Positions 1-12,483 of a DNA stretch of 64,000 bases are shown in pieces. Each line of letters opens with the position of its first letter. Position 1 is the stretch's first letter. Below the pieces are notes generated by a model. It saw only the letters and a list, made by a program, of their open reading frames with translations. It ran no database searches and was not told the origin of the DNA. Source of the DNA: Amphirosellinia nigrospora (lineage: Eukaryota > Ascomycota > Sordariomycetes > Xylariales > Xylariaceae); NCBI GenBank assembly GCA_004123355.1, contig SCHM01000001.1, forward strand, positions 2,720,001 to 2,784,000. Reading direction: 5' to 3'. Position numbers and translations under genes: made by a program.

Positions 1-3000
1 TGCGCTTGCTGCTGCTGCCAAGATCTTCCACACCATCGACCGAGTTTCTCCCTTGGACCCTACTAACGATGCGGGTGAGAAACTGGACAAGGTTGAGGGC
101 TCAATTCGCCTACAGAATATAAAACACATCTATCCATCCCGACCCGAAGTTGTGGTTATGAAAGACGTCACTCTCGACATACCTGCGGGAAAAACGACTG
201 CACTTGTGGGCGCCTCTGGTTCTGGAAAGAGTACCATTGTTGGATTGGTAGAGCGATTCTACGACCCTGTTGGCGGCCAAGTTTTTCTAGATGGCCACGA
301 TGTTAGCAAACTGAATCTCCGCTGGCTGCGTCAACAAATATCCCTGGTCAGCCAAGAGCCAACGTTGTTCAGCACCACGATTTTCCACAACATTCGGTAC
401 GGTTTATTCGGGACGAAATTCGAGAATGAATCCGCCGAGAAGCAGAAGGAACTGGTAATCGAGGCAGCGAAGAAAGCCAACGCACACGACTTCATTTCAT
501 CCTTGCCAGAAGGATACGAGACCAATGTTGGCGAACGTGGGTTCTTGCTATCCGGTGGCCAAAAACAGCGAATTGCTATCGCCCGTGCCGTTGTCTCAGA
601 CCCTAAAAGTAAGATAGCCAACGTATTTTCTGCATCGATACTAATTGCTAACCTCCCACCTAGTTCTTCTGCTTGACGAAGCCACCAGTGCTCTCGATAC
701 CAAGTCTGAGGGTGTAGTTCAAGCTGCATTGGAAGCCGCTGCTGAAGGTCGAACAACCATCACTATTGCTCACCGCCTTTCGACTATCAAGGACGCCCAT
801 AATATTGTCGTTATGTCAGAGGGTGCTATCGTCGAACGAGGAACTCATGATGAGCTTCTACAAAAGCAAGGTGCATACTACAACCTCGTGACAGCTCAGA
901 ATATCGCTGCCGTACAAGCCCCAGCAGCCGGAGAAGAGGAAGAGGAAGATGATGATACGCGACTGATTCGAAAAATGTCTACTTCCCGTTCCGGTGCCGG
1001 CTACTCCGAAGACCCTGACGACAATATTGCAGCTAAATTGAAGCGGTCATCTACTCAAGCTTCTGTTTCCAGCCGGGTATTGAAAAACCGCAAGCCTGAA
1101 GACGAGATGAAATACAGCGTTTGGACATTGGTGAAACTTATCGCTTCGTTCAATCGCACCGAATGGAAATTGATGATCTGGGCTTATTCTGGTCTATTAT
1201 CTGTGGTGGTGGCAATCCTACGCAAGCATTGTTTTTTGCTAAACAGATTATAGTATGTTTAGCGCCTCCGTCTCCCGGTTATTTGGTCAATAGCTAACCT
1301 CGCACCAGATTCTTAGCGTACCGATCACCGATGCGAATAAAGGGCAAGTCAAACATGACAGTGACTTTTGGAGTCTCATGTATCTTGTTCTTGCGTTTGT
1401 TATTCTCATCGCCCAAATTGCACAAGGTGTTGCGTTCGGCAAATGTTCCGAAATCCTTATTCACCGCGTCCGAGATCGAGCTTTTAGGGCTATGCTACGC
1501 CAGGATGTAGCGTTCTTCGATAGGGAAGAGAACACACCAGGTGCTTTAACCTCTTTCTTGTCGACTGAAACAACTCACGTAGCAGGCCTCAGTGGTGTAA
1601 CCCTCGGTACTCTGCTTACAATCACGACAACCTTGGTCTCATCCTTCGTTGTAGCTCTGGCCTTTGGGTGGAAGTTGTCCCTTGTCTGTATCTCGGCTGT
1701 GCCGGTCATCATCGCAGCTGGCTATTTCCGTTACTCTATGCTGGCACATTTCCAGCAACGTTCGAAGAGGGCTTACGAGAAAAGTGCTTCTTATGCCTCG
1801 GAAGCCATTTCAGGTATCCGTACTGTCGCTTCCCTCACTCGAGAACATGACGTGTTAGCACAATATCAGCAGTCTCTGGCCGTACAGCAGAAGGAGAGCT
1901 TGATCTCTGTCGCAAAGTCATCTCTGCTGTACGCCGCTGCCCAAGCCGTCCTGTTCTTGGCTTTTGCCTTGGGATTCTGGTACGGAGGTACGCTCATTGC
2001 AAGCAGGGAATACGACCTGTTCCAGTTCTTCATCTGTTTTATGGCCATCGTCTACAGTGCCCAGTCAGCAGGCTCTATTTTCTCCTTCGCTCCAGATATG
2101 GGCAAGGCCCATCACTCTGCCAGTGAGCTCAAGACGTTGTTCGACCGGAAACCCACAATCGATACTTGGTCTAATGACGGCGAAGCGCTTCCTTCTGTAG
2201 AAGGCACGATTGAATTCCGTGATGTACATTTCCGATATCCAACAAGACCTGAGCAACCGGTACTCCGTGGTCTTAACTTGGTTGTGCGCCCGGGTCAGTA
2301 CGTCGCCCTGGTTGGTGCCTCGGGCTGCGGCAAGAGTACCACCATTGCCCTTCTCGAGCGATTTTACGACCCCTTATCGGGCGGTGTTTTTATCGATGGA
2401 AAGGAAATCAGCTCGTTGAATATCAAGCAGTACCGTTCACACATTGCTCTTGTGTCACAAGAACCCACGTTGTACCAGGGCACCATCAAGGAAAACATCC
2501 TCCTTGGTTCTGCTAACGAAGACGTGACGGATGAGGCCGTTGAGCACGCCTGCCGTGAGGCCAACATCTACGACTTCATCATGTCATTGCCCGATGGTTT
2601 CAACACCGTGGTGGGCACAAAGGGCGCTCTGCTCTCTGGTGGCCAGAAGCAGCGTATCGCAATTGCGCGTGCGTTGATCCGTAACCCGAGGGTTCTTCTC
2701 CTAGATGAAGCCACGAGCGCTCTGGACTCCGAGTCAGAGCACGTCGTCCAGGCTGCGCTAGACAAGGCCGCCAAGGGACGCACGACCATCGCAGTCGCGC
2801 ACCGCCTCAGCACCATCCAAAGAGCTGATGTCATCTACGTCTTCGACCAAGGACGGGTCGTTGAGCAGGGTACGCATTCTGAGCTAATGCGTCTGAATGG
2901 CCGATATGCCGAGCTCGTCAACGAGCCTACAGAAGCATCAGTAAATATTATCCTGGGTGGAGAAGGTGGTTTTTGTGTTTCGAGTGATTGTCGCACTTTT

Positions 3001-3021
3001 GGGCGCTTAGAAGCGCGTTAG
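1..3021 (+). CDS. ABCB/MDR-type full ABC transporter, 5'-truncated by the window edge
   Basis: This encodes the C-terminal two thirds of a P-glycoprotein-like exporter (Pmd1/Mdr1 class), an ATP-driven efflux pump of the plasma membrane; the substrate cannot be told. The open frame enters from base 2. NBD1 shows Walker [10 protein letters not shown] (near 210), signature LSGGQKQR (near 555) and [11 protein letters not shown]. An acidic linker follows, then the second membrane domain (about 1309-2100), then NBD2 with GASGCGKST (near 2310), a second LSGGQKQR (near 2635) and a second Walker B. Introns are placed at 609-663 and 1253-1308. Two oddities: between about 1179 and 1184 the frame changes by one base (after MIW the family sequence CGGGNPTQ continues in another frame), and near 2923 the usual LVNLQSL ending is lost. 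Shifting frame there would end the protein at 2944 (SLQKHQ); read straight, a non-family tail runs to 3021. The family is certain; whether the gene is intact is not. Confidence 0.9.
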
Positions 3022-3041
3022 CGGGATAGATTGCTCCGTTA

Positions 3042-3049
3042 TGTATATA
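3042..3049 (+). promoter_or_regulatory. Candidate Pumilio (PUF) recognition octamer in the ABC transporter 3' region
   Basis: The + strand reads TGTATATA, the RNA form of which (UGUAUAUA) is exactly the site predicted from the eight repeats of the Pumilio protein at 29785-32473. It lies about 20 nt after the stop at 3021, or about 100 nt after the alternative stop at 2944, so it should be in the 3' UTR. An 8-mer of AT-rich sequence can occur by chance, so binding is inference. Confidence 0.35.
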
Positions 3050-6000
3050 TCAACCACGCATGGCATTGTATGGCGTTTTGACGGGACGGGCTGAGCACAT
3101 AAGTCGGCTCCTTCGCTACCACTAGAGATAAACACGCCCGAAGGAGGCGTCGCATATGTTGAGATTTAATACGAAATTTATTGTATGTTGAGATATCTTT
3201 TGTTTCATATGCTGGACTTAGACGGGCTGTGTTTCTCTGTCCCTTTCCACGGATGCGAATGTTTCTTCTGCTGTACAAACCTTGGCTTGGAGAAAGAGGG
3301 ACGACGAGATAGCGGCTCTCTAGTGTAGTGTGCTCGCTCTACTATTTTATTTTAAGCATAACTACAAATGAGTCATCGAGGCTGCACTGCTAGTAACTGA
3401 TTCTAGGCCCGACGATCCTGTTGATCACTACCGCTCGTAGGTTTAGGTGCCGATTCACGCAATATTCGGTATAACATAGCACGTGCGGGACGGCGCAGAT
3501 CTTGCGACGTACGTTGCTTGCTGCCGGCATTCGATGATGCGTAAGACAAACCTGGGCCCCCCACGGAACGATCGGGAAGGGATAGATGGAAGCGAGATGA
3601 GAAAGCAGAATGGGAGTGAAGGGGTTAGGGGTGAATCTGACTCGGTCCAGTACGACAACATATGGGCAATAATTAGGAGTTGCAATAGAAGAGTTGTACA
3701 TAATTGCGTCTACAGTATGAAATGAAATCCTCCAAGTAGGTACTACTAATGATTGATGAGTGAATTAATGGATGAGCGGTGCTGCAGTCAGCCTCGTATG
3801 CCAGGAACTGACACGTCTCTGACAGCTCCGTCTGACAGCTCACCTGAAGCAATCGGGACCAGAGATTTTGTTTCACTTGATTTTTTCATTTTTTTACTTT
3901 CATATCAGGCCATGCGAGCAGCCGTGTTTCACTCACTCACGCTCTTCCGCCGGTTGTGTGTGACGGGAATACACGCAGTGTCTTGAGGTTATGTCTCAGG
4001 GTATGGATTTCTCGAACGCTAGTTATATACGTAGGACGTATGTTTTCTTGCTCTACAGGTGCGTGCGTTTGCTCGAGTCGGTGTGTGAAATTAACATGGC
4101 CTGAGGAATTTGACGCAGACTTGGTATAATATCATTGATATAGGTAGGGGTACAGACGTTGCTATCGCAGCTCTTCCGGACTATTGGTTGGGGGAGTCTT
4201 ATTGCTATCGTCCAGGATATATGTGCTATAAACCACACAGAGGAAGTCGTTACACTTGACTCGTTCTGTGCGGTTTATTACACTACAGTAGATAGACGCC
4301 AGGCACCGAAATGGATGGGCCTCTGATCTCGATTCCCGTATTAGTGTGATGAAAAAGCCGCCCGCGGTACCTTGCAGAAGTCGTGAAGCGGTTCGCGATC
4401 CGGGTCCTTGAGCCGGTTGACCAAACTCATTATTGTCCGCCCGTCTTTCTACTTTCTACTGTACATACCCATGATTGGACGGGCGAGGGAGCTTTCAGTC
4501 CGGCGATTTTATTATTACCCTTCTTACTTCTACCTGTTTGTTTGGCTGAGGGGGGCTATATGCTGCCTTCACATACTGTATCTTCGCTCCTTTCGTTGGC
4601 CAATATGGCAACGAGTAATCAACCATTCGCCGACGAATTAGGACCCAGTCTCTCTCTAGTGTACGGTAATGGCTAGCCGCCGCTCAATAGTGTCATAGTC
4701 TAAATTATAGACTATACACTAGACTACTTACACGAATTACACTTGACTTTTATTTTTAGCGTAGTTAAAAAAAAACACCAAATGCTAAGCTCTTGGTTTC
4801 TGCAGGCTGAACGCTCGCAAGATTATATCCTAGCCTATCATGGTCCCAGAAGCGAATCTCGTTCTTCCATGCATAAGTATTTACCGCGTAGTTGTATGTA
4901 AGACAAAATAGTTAGTTTGGCACATTCCATTTACATGTGTGCAGGACTGTCGGCTTTCGTGGTTGATTGGCCATCTCACCTGCTTACACTGCTGCTGACG
5001 ACGACAAGGATTCCGCAGCGTCAACGGAAGTGGTGTAATTTCGCTACCAGCCTTACGAGCCAGTCCTGCTAGATATGGATAAATGGTTTATTGACTTTTA
5101 ATATCGTTTCATGAACGCATCTCGTCTTGTTTGGAGACCGCTCGTGGTATTTGTGATTAACATCTCGCGTGTCAATATTGCGTGTGAAGATAATAGGTGT
5201 GTCTCTAACCCCCATCCCTAGCCTGCTTGGACTCGCATTTGGGCGATAAGACCCGGACAGCCAACCATGTTTGGCGGTCGGATGGGTCGGTGGCGTCTCG
5301 CCAATATGCAAGTGTGCACTGCAAACATCTCAGCCATGCCGTTGGGGCGTCGCTTGTGCATACAGTACGTCGATATATCTGAACCACGCGTCACCACGAA
5401 TGGGGATTCAATGCTAGCCTCTTACAGAGTGAAATTTTTCGTATTTGTCTCGAATCTGCCTAGGGAATTGGTGAGTTACTTAAAGGAGGTTCGATGCGAT
5501 CTACGCTAGACCGTTGAGCTGACCTTTACATAGGACTAACTGTCCTAGTTCTGGCCAAGCTGGTTAGTCCAGATCGAAAGAAAAAGGGCCCTGGAGGAGA
5601 CATCGGGCCAGGCTAGGCTGTTTTCGATCTTATCACGATCCCCTTACTTATTATAGGCACGCCGCGTTTGCACGACGTACATAGTATAGCCCCAAATTTC
5701 TTGTCCCCGTTCGGTTGACCTGCAGCCAACACCTGGCCCAAAATTGCACGTGTGTTGGGTCTTGGTTACATTCTATCGCCCACCCTTACTGGCAAGGGCC
5801 AGGCCTAGAACGAGTCGAGTCGTAGGCATTCGTCGATTTGACTCGACAGAGAGCACCTACCTAGCTAGGGAGGGGCCCAGTCTCGGAATATTGGAATATT
5901 GGAATCTTGCTCTCGCGCGTGTGTGTGTTGGGATGGATACTCATGCCACACACTGGTTCTATCATGCTATACCATGACACTAAAGCACGGCCGATTCATC

Positions 6001-6064
6001 GTAGTGAGCGGGATAAGTCTTGATTAAAAAGGGTTTATGGGCCCCCAGGTGAGACTATGTAGAG

Positions 6065-6097
6065 GATGAGAAGAGTTTCGTCAAACTTCTCCTCATC
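6065..6097. repeat. Imperfect inverted repeat (hairpin) in spacer
   Basis: A left arm starting GATGAGAAG and a right arm ending CTCCTCATC face each other across the tetranucleotide cgtc, with about 12 of 15 positions pairing. No gene ends next to it. It may simply reflect local purine-pyrimidine bias. Confidence 0.3.
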
Positions 6098-7021
6098 AGT
6101 GATACCAGTACCCATCCAAATACAAACTATTAATCAACTAATATATTGTACCTCCTCGTTAGTTTAGTATTATCTCTTTTTCTTGATATTATATACAATT
6201 CAAACCCTTCCATCTCTGCCTCACACACACTCTCTCTCTGTCTCTTCTCCGATCCTCCGCTTCCCCGCACGGTTTCCAGGCTCCGTCTCTTGTCTTGTTG
6301 CTGTCTGTTGGCCTTGTCACGGGAGCGGGATGCATGATATGTAGTCTTGGTGTGGATACTCGCTTGATTGCGGCATCATACACCATTTTACCCGTCCGCC
6401 CTCCGGAATACTATTGGCTGGACCTCCACCATCTATACAAGGTCGCCGGCATTGCTGGCCTTCGATCCCATCAATCGGCGGAGTGGTTGTTCGGGTTCTC
6501 ACCGTAAAGGGCCATCAACTCGGAGCTTGCGCCATATAATAAGTCGAGGAGGACACGCGATATCTCATAACGTTTCACCAGGATCGATATCCCATATCTC
6601 GACGACCTCTTACACGTTTTGTCTTACCGGTCGATATTCGTACACACACCCTGCATCAGATAGGGTAGGAGCCATAGGCGGTCATGCTGGCTGGGGTATC
6701 ACAGAGTGGACACGGGCTGAAACGATGAATTCACCCTCGGGCAGTCGTGGAACTGGTCGTGGGTCGACGGCGGCGGCGATGATGGCCGCAGATAGAACAG
6801 CAGCTACAGCCACAAAGGCAGGCGCAACACTGCTAACCCGCTGTTGGACTGATTGGAGTTGGCGCGATCCACTCGGCACTGCTCGTATTACAGGGACCGC
6901 ATCCGCATCCACCTCCATCTCCACCTCCACCTCCAAACCCAGCAAAACCAGATGCAGCGCGAGACCACGGTCCTGGTTAGGGGCCCGGTTCAGGTCTAGG
7001 TCTAGGTCCCGATCCAGTTGG

Positions 7022-8226
7022 ATGCACAGGGCAGTGATCTTCACCCTCATTTCCTGTTGGTGTCTCATAAGCACCGCTGCCGCCGTTGGTGCTAGTCCTC
7101 CCTCGCCCGACGCTCCACGCCTGCGTCCGACGTTGACGCTCACCGAAACTGACATCGACACGGACACGGAGCTGCTGCTGATCGATACGCGGATCCCCGT
7201 CTTCATTGACGGTCACTGGCAAATCATGTCCGACGAGGAACACGGAGAGCTGCGTCGGCGAGCGGCCGCGCACAAGGATGATGATGCACCCAAGGCCACA
7301 ACCACTACCGAAGTGGTAATCGACACCTCGACCGTCACCGACGCCGCAGATCCCCCGACCACCACAACCGCCGCAGCGAGCCCGCTACCAAGTCCCTTCG
7401 ATGGCGCGCTCGCTGCCAATTTCTCCGCTGGCCAGAGTTGTCCGAACTTCATCAACGAATTCCTGTCAAATGCGACATTTAAGGCGTGTTACCCGGTTTC
7501 GCTGCTCCTGCAGGTAAGTTTGGTCCGGACTACCTCTCCGCGTGCACTCATCTGCAATCTGGGCGGCCGAGGTGCTCGTGGCATGTCGCTAACATCATGC
7601 GCTTCGTTACTCAGGGGTCGCAATCATTCTTCGAGGCTGAGAAGTCTTTCTTCAGCATCACGCAGGTACTTGACGCCGCCTGCAAGGCCGACGTCGAGAT
7701 GTGCACCGACTACTTCAACGAGCTCGCGAGCACCCTGATCGCCGACGGCAACTGTGGGAAGGAGTACGACCTCCAGAATGCTCTCGTCGTGCAGGCCTAT
7801 CAAGGCATGAAAACGTATGAGACCGTGTACAAGGCCACGTGCTTGACCAACACCGACTCCAACTCGTTGCACTATTGTTTCGCCAACGCGATCACAAACG
7901 CCAGCACACCATCCAATGCTTACCTCTACTATCTGCCCTTTAACTCGAGTCTGCCGGGCACTGCCGTACCCTCTTGCGGCTCATGCACGCGCCAAACCAT
8001 GGAGATATATCAGGCTGCTACCTCTAACCGCAAAGCTGATATTACCAATACATACCCGAGCGCTGCAAAACAGATCAATACAGAATGCGGTGCCAATTTT
8101 GTCAACACGACGCTGGCAGCCGTCACTACTACTTCAAGTGCAACGTCATCGTTATATCCAGCGTCATCGTCTTCGCTGCTTCTACTCTCTTTCATATTTA
8201 TGGTCTTCTCACAGTGGATATTATAA
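7022..8226 (+). CDS. Secreted or GPI-anchored DUF7729-like fungal protein
   Basis: The product is a probable cell-surface protein of unknown biochemical role. Two exons join in phase 0 around an intron at 7514-7614 (gtaagt...cag), giving CYPVSLLLQ-GSQSFFEAEKS. That block, with CPNFINEFLSNATF before it and evenly spaced cysteines after it (VLDAAC, DVEMC, GNCGKEYD, CGSC), is typical of the fungal family I recall as DUF7729. The start at 7022 is chosen because it opens a signal peptide (MHRAVIFTLISCWCLISTAAA); the same frame is open further upstream but low-complexity. A Thr/Pro-rich region precedes the Cys domain. The C-terminus is a Ser-rich spacer followed by a hydrophobic tail (LLLLSFIFMVFSQWIL), which suggests a GPI anchor. 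No frame breaks were seen. The family name is from memory; secretion is well supported. Confidence 0.8.
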
Positions 8227-9390
8227 CCCATTATCGACGAGTCTGACTACGAAAACGACTACACGGATGATCAATAATTGATCGGATTTATGGCGTCATA
8301 GGAAAAGGGCAGGCTTTGGAGGGAACCATCGGGCCCGGCAAACGAATTATTTACCCATATTTGGACTTTTGGAACACTCTTAGAAGGTGGAAATGAGGTT
8401 CAATATTCTTTTCTTCTGCTTTTGGACAGTATTAGCGAGGACAGCGATGTCTTGGTTTTTAATTTTCTAGCGATACGACCGCAATACCGATTGTGGCCCC
8501 TTGATACGATACCCCTATTTTCTTATTAGCTTTTTTTGGTGCGCCGATACACAGATGGTGATGCGCGGGTTACACCAGTTTTATCATCACGAAATCTTGG
8601 CAGGTACATAAACAATTTTCAATTTATGATGTACATATCGACTTTTTCGTCGTCTCTTTTGGACTCGGTGCGGCTACACGATAGATTTGACGGATCTGAA
8701 ACTAGAATATGTCGAGCGCGTATTTGGATACGGTTCATAGGATATAATACTGTATATAATTTACCTTTGCTAGAGCTACTCTGCCAGGTGATTTATTGTT
8801 ATAGTGGCGCGAATGAGACCTCTATATGTCTATAGCCGTGTGTGTGGAGTGTGATATCAGCGTGTGAATGATTCGAGTGTTACGTTGCATGTGTAACTTT
8901 CGTTGAGATGAAGTTAGGAGGTAAGATGAGATTGTCTTATATTGTTCCGTTTAACTCGTACAAGCCTATGATACCCCTTTTCCTGTCCCGGCACCATCGC
9001 ACAAAACACTCCAATGTAACTGATATCTTGTATACGCTTAATGGCGTCTCGGTGCTCCCAACGGTTTCTTTACCTAAAAGGCCTTTGCGCTATCGGCGCG
9101 TATTGCTGTGGTTGTAAAGTACTGGTCATAACTCTGAACGACAATGCTAGGGAAAATATGTGATTGATGGATTAGAGGCAGATATAAAAGCCGACTCTAT
9201 GATTTATTCGACGACAGCGACCGTCTCCCTAACCACACCAAGAGATTAACCGAATTAGAGACCAAGTCAATCAGTGGTTAGGTGATGATGATGACTTTAG
9301 TACCGCCGGAGTACCAGATCGCCTCCTCCTCCTCCTCCTCCTCATCAGCATCATCATTGTCGTAGTTGTTTTCATTGTTACGGTTGGGAG
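8227..9390. other. Intergenic spacer, AT-rich
   Basis: No gene is recognised. There is a TGTATATA octamer at 8751-8758, about 525 nt past the preceding stop, which is probably too far for a fungal 3' UTR, and a CCT/CTC microsatellite at about 9322-9343 just before the repeat nest. Confidence 0.5.
9322..9343. repeat. (CCT)n microsatellite
   Basis: About seven uninterrupted CCT/CTC units lie on the + strand at the edge of the dispersed-repeat nest. Confidence 0.8.
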
Positions 9391-9788
9391 ATTAAGCATC
9401 GCATATTCTTCTTCTCGTTGTTAGAAAAAAGTAGCTCTGAGATCCCTGAGGAAAGGTGATGAATTCGTGGTTGATAGTAGACCCAGCGTATGTGCAACTC
9501 GTAAAGCGTGTCTTGGAGACCAGGAAACAAACAAGTAACTGGATAGCTGAGGTCGGCCGCATCTGCGTGTTATTATTATACGGGATAGGTAGATTCGAGT
9601 TCGTAACCTGGTCGTTTGATACGCAAGAAACAAAACTGCGCTCGCTCTGTACGCCCAAGCTCCGGCATAGGCCCGCTCATTCCATCTCTCGGTCTCGATC
9701 TCCCTAGCAGCAGCAAGCTCATAGGTCGATATACGCATATGGACTTTCTCGACAAGTAAGTTGGTTGCCAGTCTGTCTTGGTCGTTTT

Positions 9789-9828
<40 letters not shown>

Positions 9829-10140
9829 GATTGGGAATCCTAGTTGTACCAGCCGTCGCCGGCCTTTCGTGCATGCCTCTAGCTGCACCGGAACGTTCAT
9901 AAATACTCCAGTGTGAGATGGCTGCTGTGTTGCCGTATTATTATGACGCGTGCTTTTTCATTGTCCGGCAAGACGTTTCGGTGCCCCTGGGGTTGTCGAT
10001 TGTTTACCGTGGAGTAAATTGAGGGCGTTTGTGTTTGAGTTAATTGGATAATAAGGCGTTTTCGGAGGTTATGCGACTTGCGTCATCGCTTAATCTATCT
10101 TAAAAATATCTCTTATACGGAGGCTAAAGACTCGCTTAAC
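9391..10140 (-). repeat. Dispersed repeat, copy A (reverse orientation)
   Basis: The reverse complement of this stretch matches copy B (11041-11700) and copy C (12380-13830) in the same order. Shared words include CACCGAAACGTCTTG, GCGGCAACAC, the GCAGCTAGAG block, GACTGGCAAC followed by a TTACTT block, CGACCTATGAGCTTG and a CCGAGAGATGGAA block. At its right end it carries the ACACAAGGAATAAACA segment that in copy C lies beside the SNF2 remnant. The copies are strongly diverged and have no intact reading frame. Edges are approximate. Copy A alone contains the 37-base G run. Confidence 0.75.
9791..9827. repeat. Uninterrupted run of 37 G
   Basis: The + strand reads T6 then 37 consecutive G, then AGATTGGG. 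It sits inside repeat copy A. At the matching place copy C has only six C (tccccccaaaag) and copy B has an interrupted ccaaccaaaaaa, so the run has expanded in this copy, or its length is a sequencing artefact. Such a tract can form G-quadruplexes and is expected to be length-unstable. Confidence 0.9.
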
Positions 10141-10610
10141 ACAAGGAATAAACAAAAGAGACTGATACATAGATTGAGATATGCTTTTCCACAACTTCGA
10201 GCCAAGGAATGGTGGCCAGTTATAGATAAATTGTGTAGAGGATTCGATTATGGCATTGTGGCAAGCCATATATACCGTTAATATTCACGGAGTACTAACG
10301 GCATCGTTTTTCACTCCGTCATAAGTATTAATTGGAAAGCAACCAAGGCTGCTCAATAGAGGCTCGTCAGCTTTGCCACAAGTAGTTTCATTGATGGACA
10401 TAAGCATGGTTGAAGAAAGGAAGCTCCGGGCGGGATCTCAGTAGTAAGTGGTGGCCCTATCGCGTGTATAGTTTATAGTTCGCAAAGGAAATCAGGAAAG
10501 AGACAAGCAACTAAATAACCGAGGTCGGCCACACTCATGTGATATTATTATAGAAGAAGCATTTTACCTTGTCAACTACCCTCAATTCGTTGACCTGACG
10601 CTCGCAGCCT

Positions 10611-10904
10611 TCAATGCGGTACTTCATCTTCTTTTCCTTTGGGAGGTAGAAGCTTGAAATCCTTGGGGTCCGCCCTGACAACTAACATGAACGTTTCGGG
10701 CAGGTCATTTGGAGACTTGCCGTTCTTTAGTCCGACGTAGTTGCACCAGAAAGATGGAGCATTTGTTGCATTGACGTGTGCCTGTTCTATGTCAAATTGG
10801 TCTATCGAAACATAAGCGAGAGAGTTTGATGGGCCGAGAGTTCCGCAATAACACACATTATCAAAGGTCACAAAATGCAGTAGCAACGGCATGCCTGATG
10901 TCAT
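10611..10904 (-). pseudogene. Unrecognised 97-codon open frame between repeat copies, probable gene fragment
   Basis: I do not recognise this frame. Its composition is protein-like (APSFWCNYVGLKNGKS, then LPETFMLVVRADPKDFKLL), unlike most chance frames here. After its stop, another frame continues with YRIEGCERQVNELRVV, which suggests the relic of a longer gene. It lies between copies A and B of the repeat, so it could be a piece of that element or of a host gene it captured. Confidence 0.35.
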
Positions 10905-11040
10905 TTGATTAGATCTGCCGATTTAAGCAGGAAACTGTCATAGACTAAGTGATATAAAGTTTATTTTAACTTTTGAGGACTTCATCAACTTGGATTATTC
11001 TAGTCATATAGGTAGCGATATATAAAAACAAGACCATTCC

Positions 11041-11700
11041 ACTCTACCTATTATCCTCTGTTTATCACTTGTGCCTAGCGAGTGCTTAATCTCCGTATAA
11101 GAGGAGATTCAAGTTAGAATAAGCGACAACGCAAGTTGTATAACCTCTGAAACGCCTTATTATCCGATTAGCTCAAGCATAAATGCCCCTACATACTTGA
11201 CAGCAGACGATCAATAACCTCGAAGCACCGAAACGTCTTGCTGGATAATGATTTCTCAAAAGCATTGGATCATAATATATGCGGCAACACTGCAGCCCTC
11301 ACGCACTGGAATACTTCCGGCGCAGCTAGAGATGCATACACGAAGAACGGCAACAATCCTGGCTTGAAAAAAGCGAAGTTAATAAGCTATTAAGCTTAAG
11401 GCGGGCAACGGCTGGTACAACTACGATTCCCAATCCAACCAAAAAAGTCAACAAAGACTTGCTGGCAACTTACTTACTTATCAAGAAAGTCTATATACGC
11501 ACATCAACCTATGAGCTTGTTGATAAGGAGGTCGACACCGAGAGATGGAACAAGCAGGCCCATGCAGAGGACTGGGCATACACGCTGCCGTTTTGTTTCT
11601 TAAATACCGGAGGACTCGTTCGCGAATCCAAGTCCGGAAACCTACTTATCATCCGACTCGTTTCCGGAACAATCCAGATACCGCCCGAGACAACATAGGC
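11041..11700 (+). repeat. Dispersed repeat, copy B
   Basis: This is the forward-orientation copy. It begins around the block cttaatctccgtataagagg shared with copy C (about 12490), passes cgccttattatccgattagc (shared with copy A), then caccgaaacgtcttg, gcggcaacac, the ctggcaac/ttacttactt block and ccgagagatggaac. The piece at 10960-11040 (ttttgaggacttca, then ttggattattc) also matches 12380-12430 of copy C, so the homology may begin near 10955. No coding potential survives. Confidence 0.75.
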
Positions 11701-12483
11701 CATATGACCAGGAGAATGATGCGACTAGGATAATTGCTAAGTATGTATACCTATTACCTACATCCTTTGCACAATAGTATAGGCAAGGTATGCCGACCAG
11801 GCTGGCTTCATGAAAGAAGATGCCAGGGAGTTACGAGACTCATCGAAATGTTTTGGCTCTATCCATAGCCCTACATCTTGGCGACATGGTACTTCGGGCT
11901 TGCCACGGTCCGTCCATAGGGTACGAAGGAGCAGTTCTGTATCATGACAATCCACCAGTTCCCTTTGTGGAGATGTGCTAATACGATACAGCCGACAACT
12001 ACGCACAATATATCCTTTCCAAAATATGTGGAAGGCCAGATTGGCGGGTAAGTGCACGAAGCCCACGCATGATGCCCAACTATCAAAGACTCACATTGGC
12101 AGGTATCCGTGGCTACCAATAGCAAATAGCGAAAAAATAGGAGAAATCAATCTTGAAATTGGTCTATTGGTTCTTACCAACGGTTCCGATTAGGGTTGTT
12201 TGCTACAAACTATAAAAACACCTTGATAAACGGTGGCGATGATTTGATCTTTACGTTCAGCGAGGACAGTGTCATTGACGCTAGTGGACTCAGTGATGAG
12301 GACACTTGCACCTTTGACAGATCTAGAATGGACCAACGATGACCAGATACTGGCGGTCGTCGAAGTTGGAGATGAAGGTTTTGTTTTAACTTTTGAGGAC
12401 TTCAGCAATTTGGACTACTCAGGTCATGTCAGAGATGTCTGGAAACAATGCTAGTCTAGCTCATCACTTATCCTGTTTATTCC

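Larger units (their letters stand above)
3022..7021. other. Intergenic spacer of about 4 kb
   Basis: Only short open frames without recognisable domains occur on either strand. It holds a perfect Pumilio-type octamer at 3042-3049, a short direct repeat of ggaatatt at about 5886-5904, an imperfect hairpin at 6065-6097 and a CT-rich stretch at about 6205-6260 that suits the promoter or leader of the next gene. The open frame that runs into the next gene from 6368 has a low-complexity Arg/Ser/Thr composition and is probably leader sequence. Confidence 0.5.

Noticed and set aside
6368-7021. Long upstream extension of the DUF7729-like frame
   Set aside because: Arg/Ser/Thr low-complexity sequence without homology signal; the downstream ATG opens a good signal peptide.
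5583-8330. Short similarity between about 5583-5613 and 8301-8330 (aaagggc, then tggagg, then catcgggcc)
   Set aside because: Only about 30 nt with gaps; not enough to call a repeat.
9421-9900. 159-codon reverse frame with a polyproline stretch
   Set aside because: The proline run is only the translation of the G37 tract, and the frame overlaps a diverged repeat copy.
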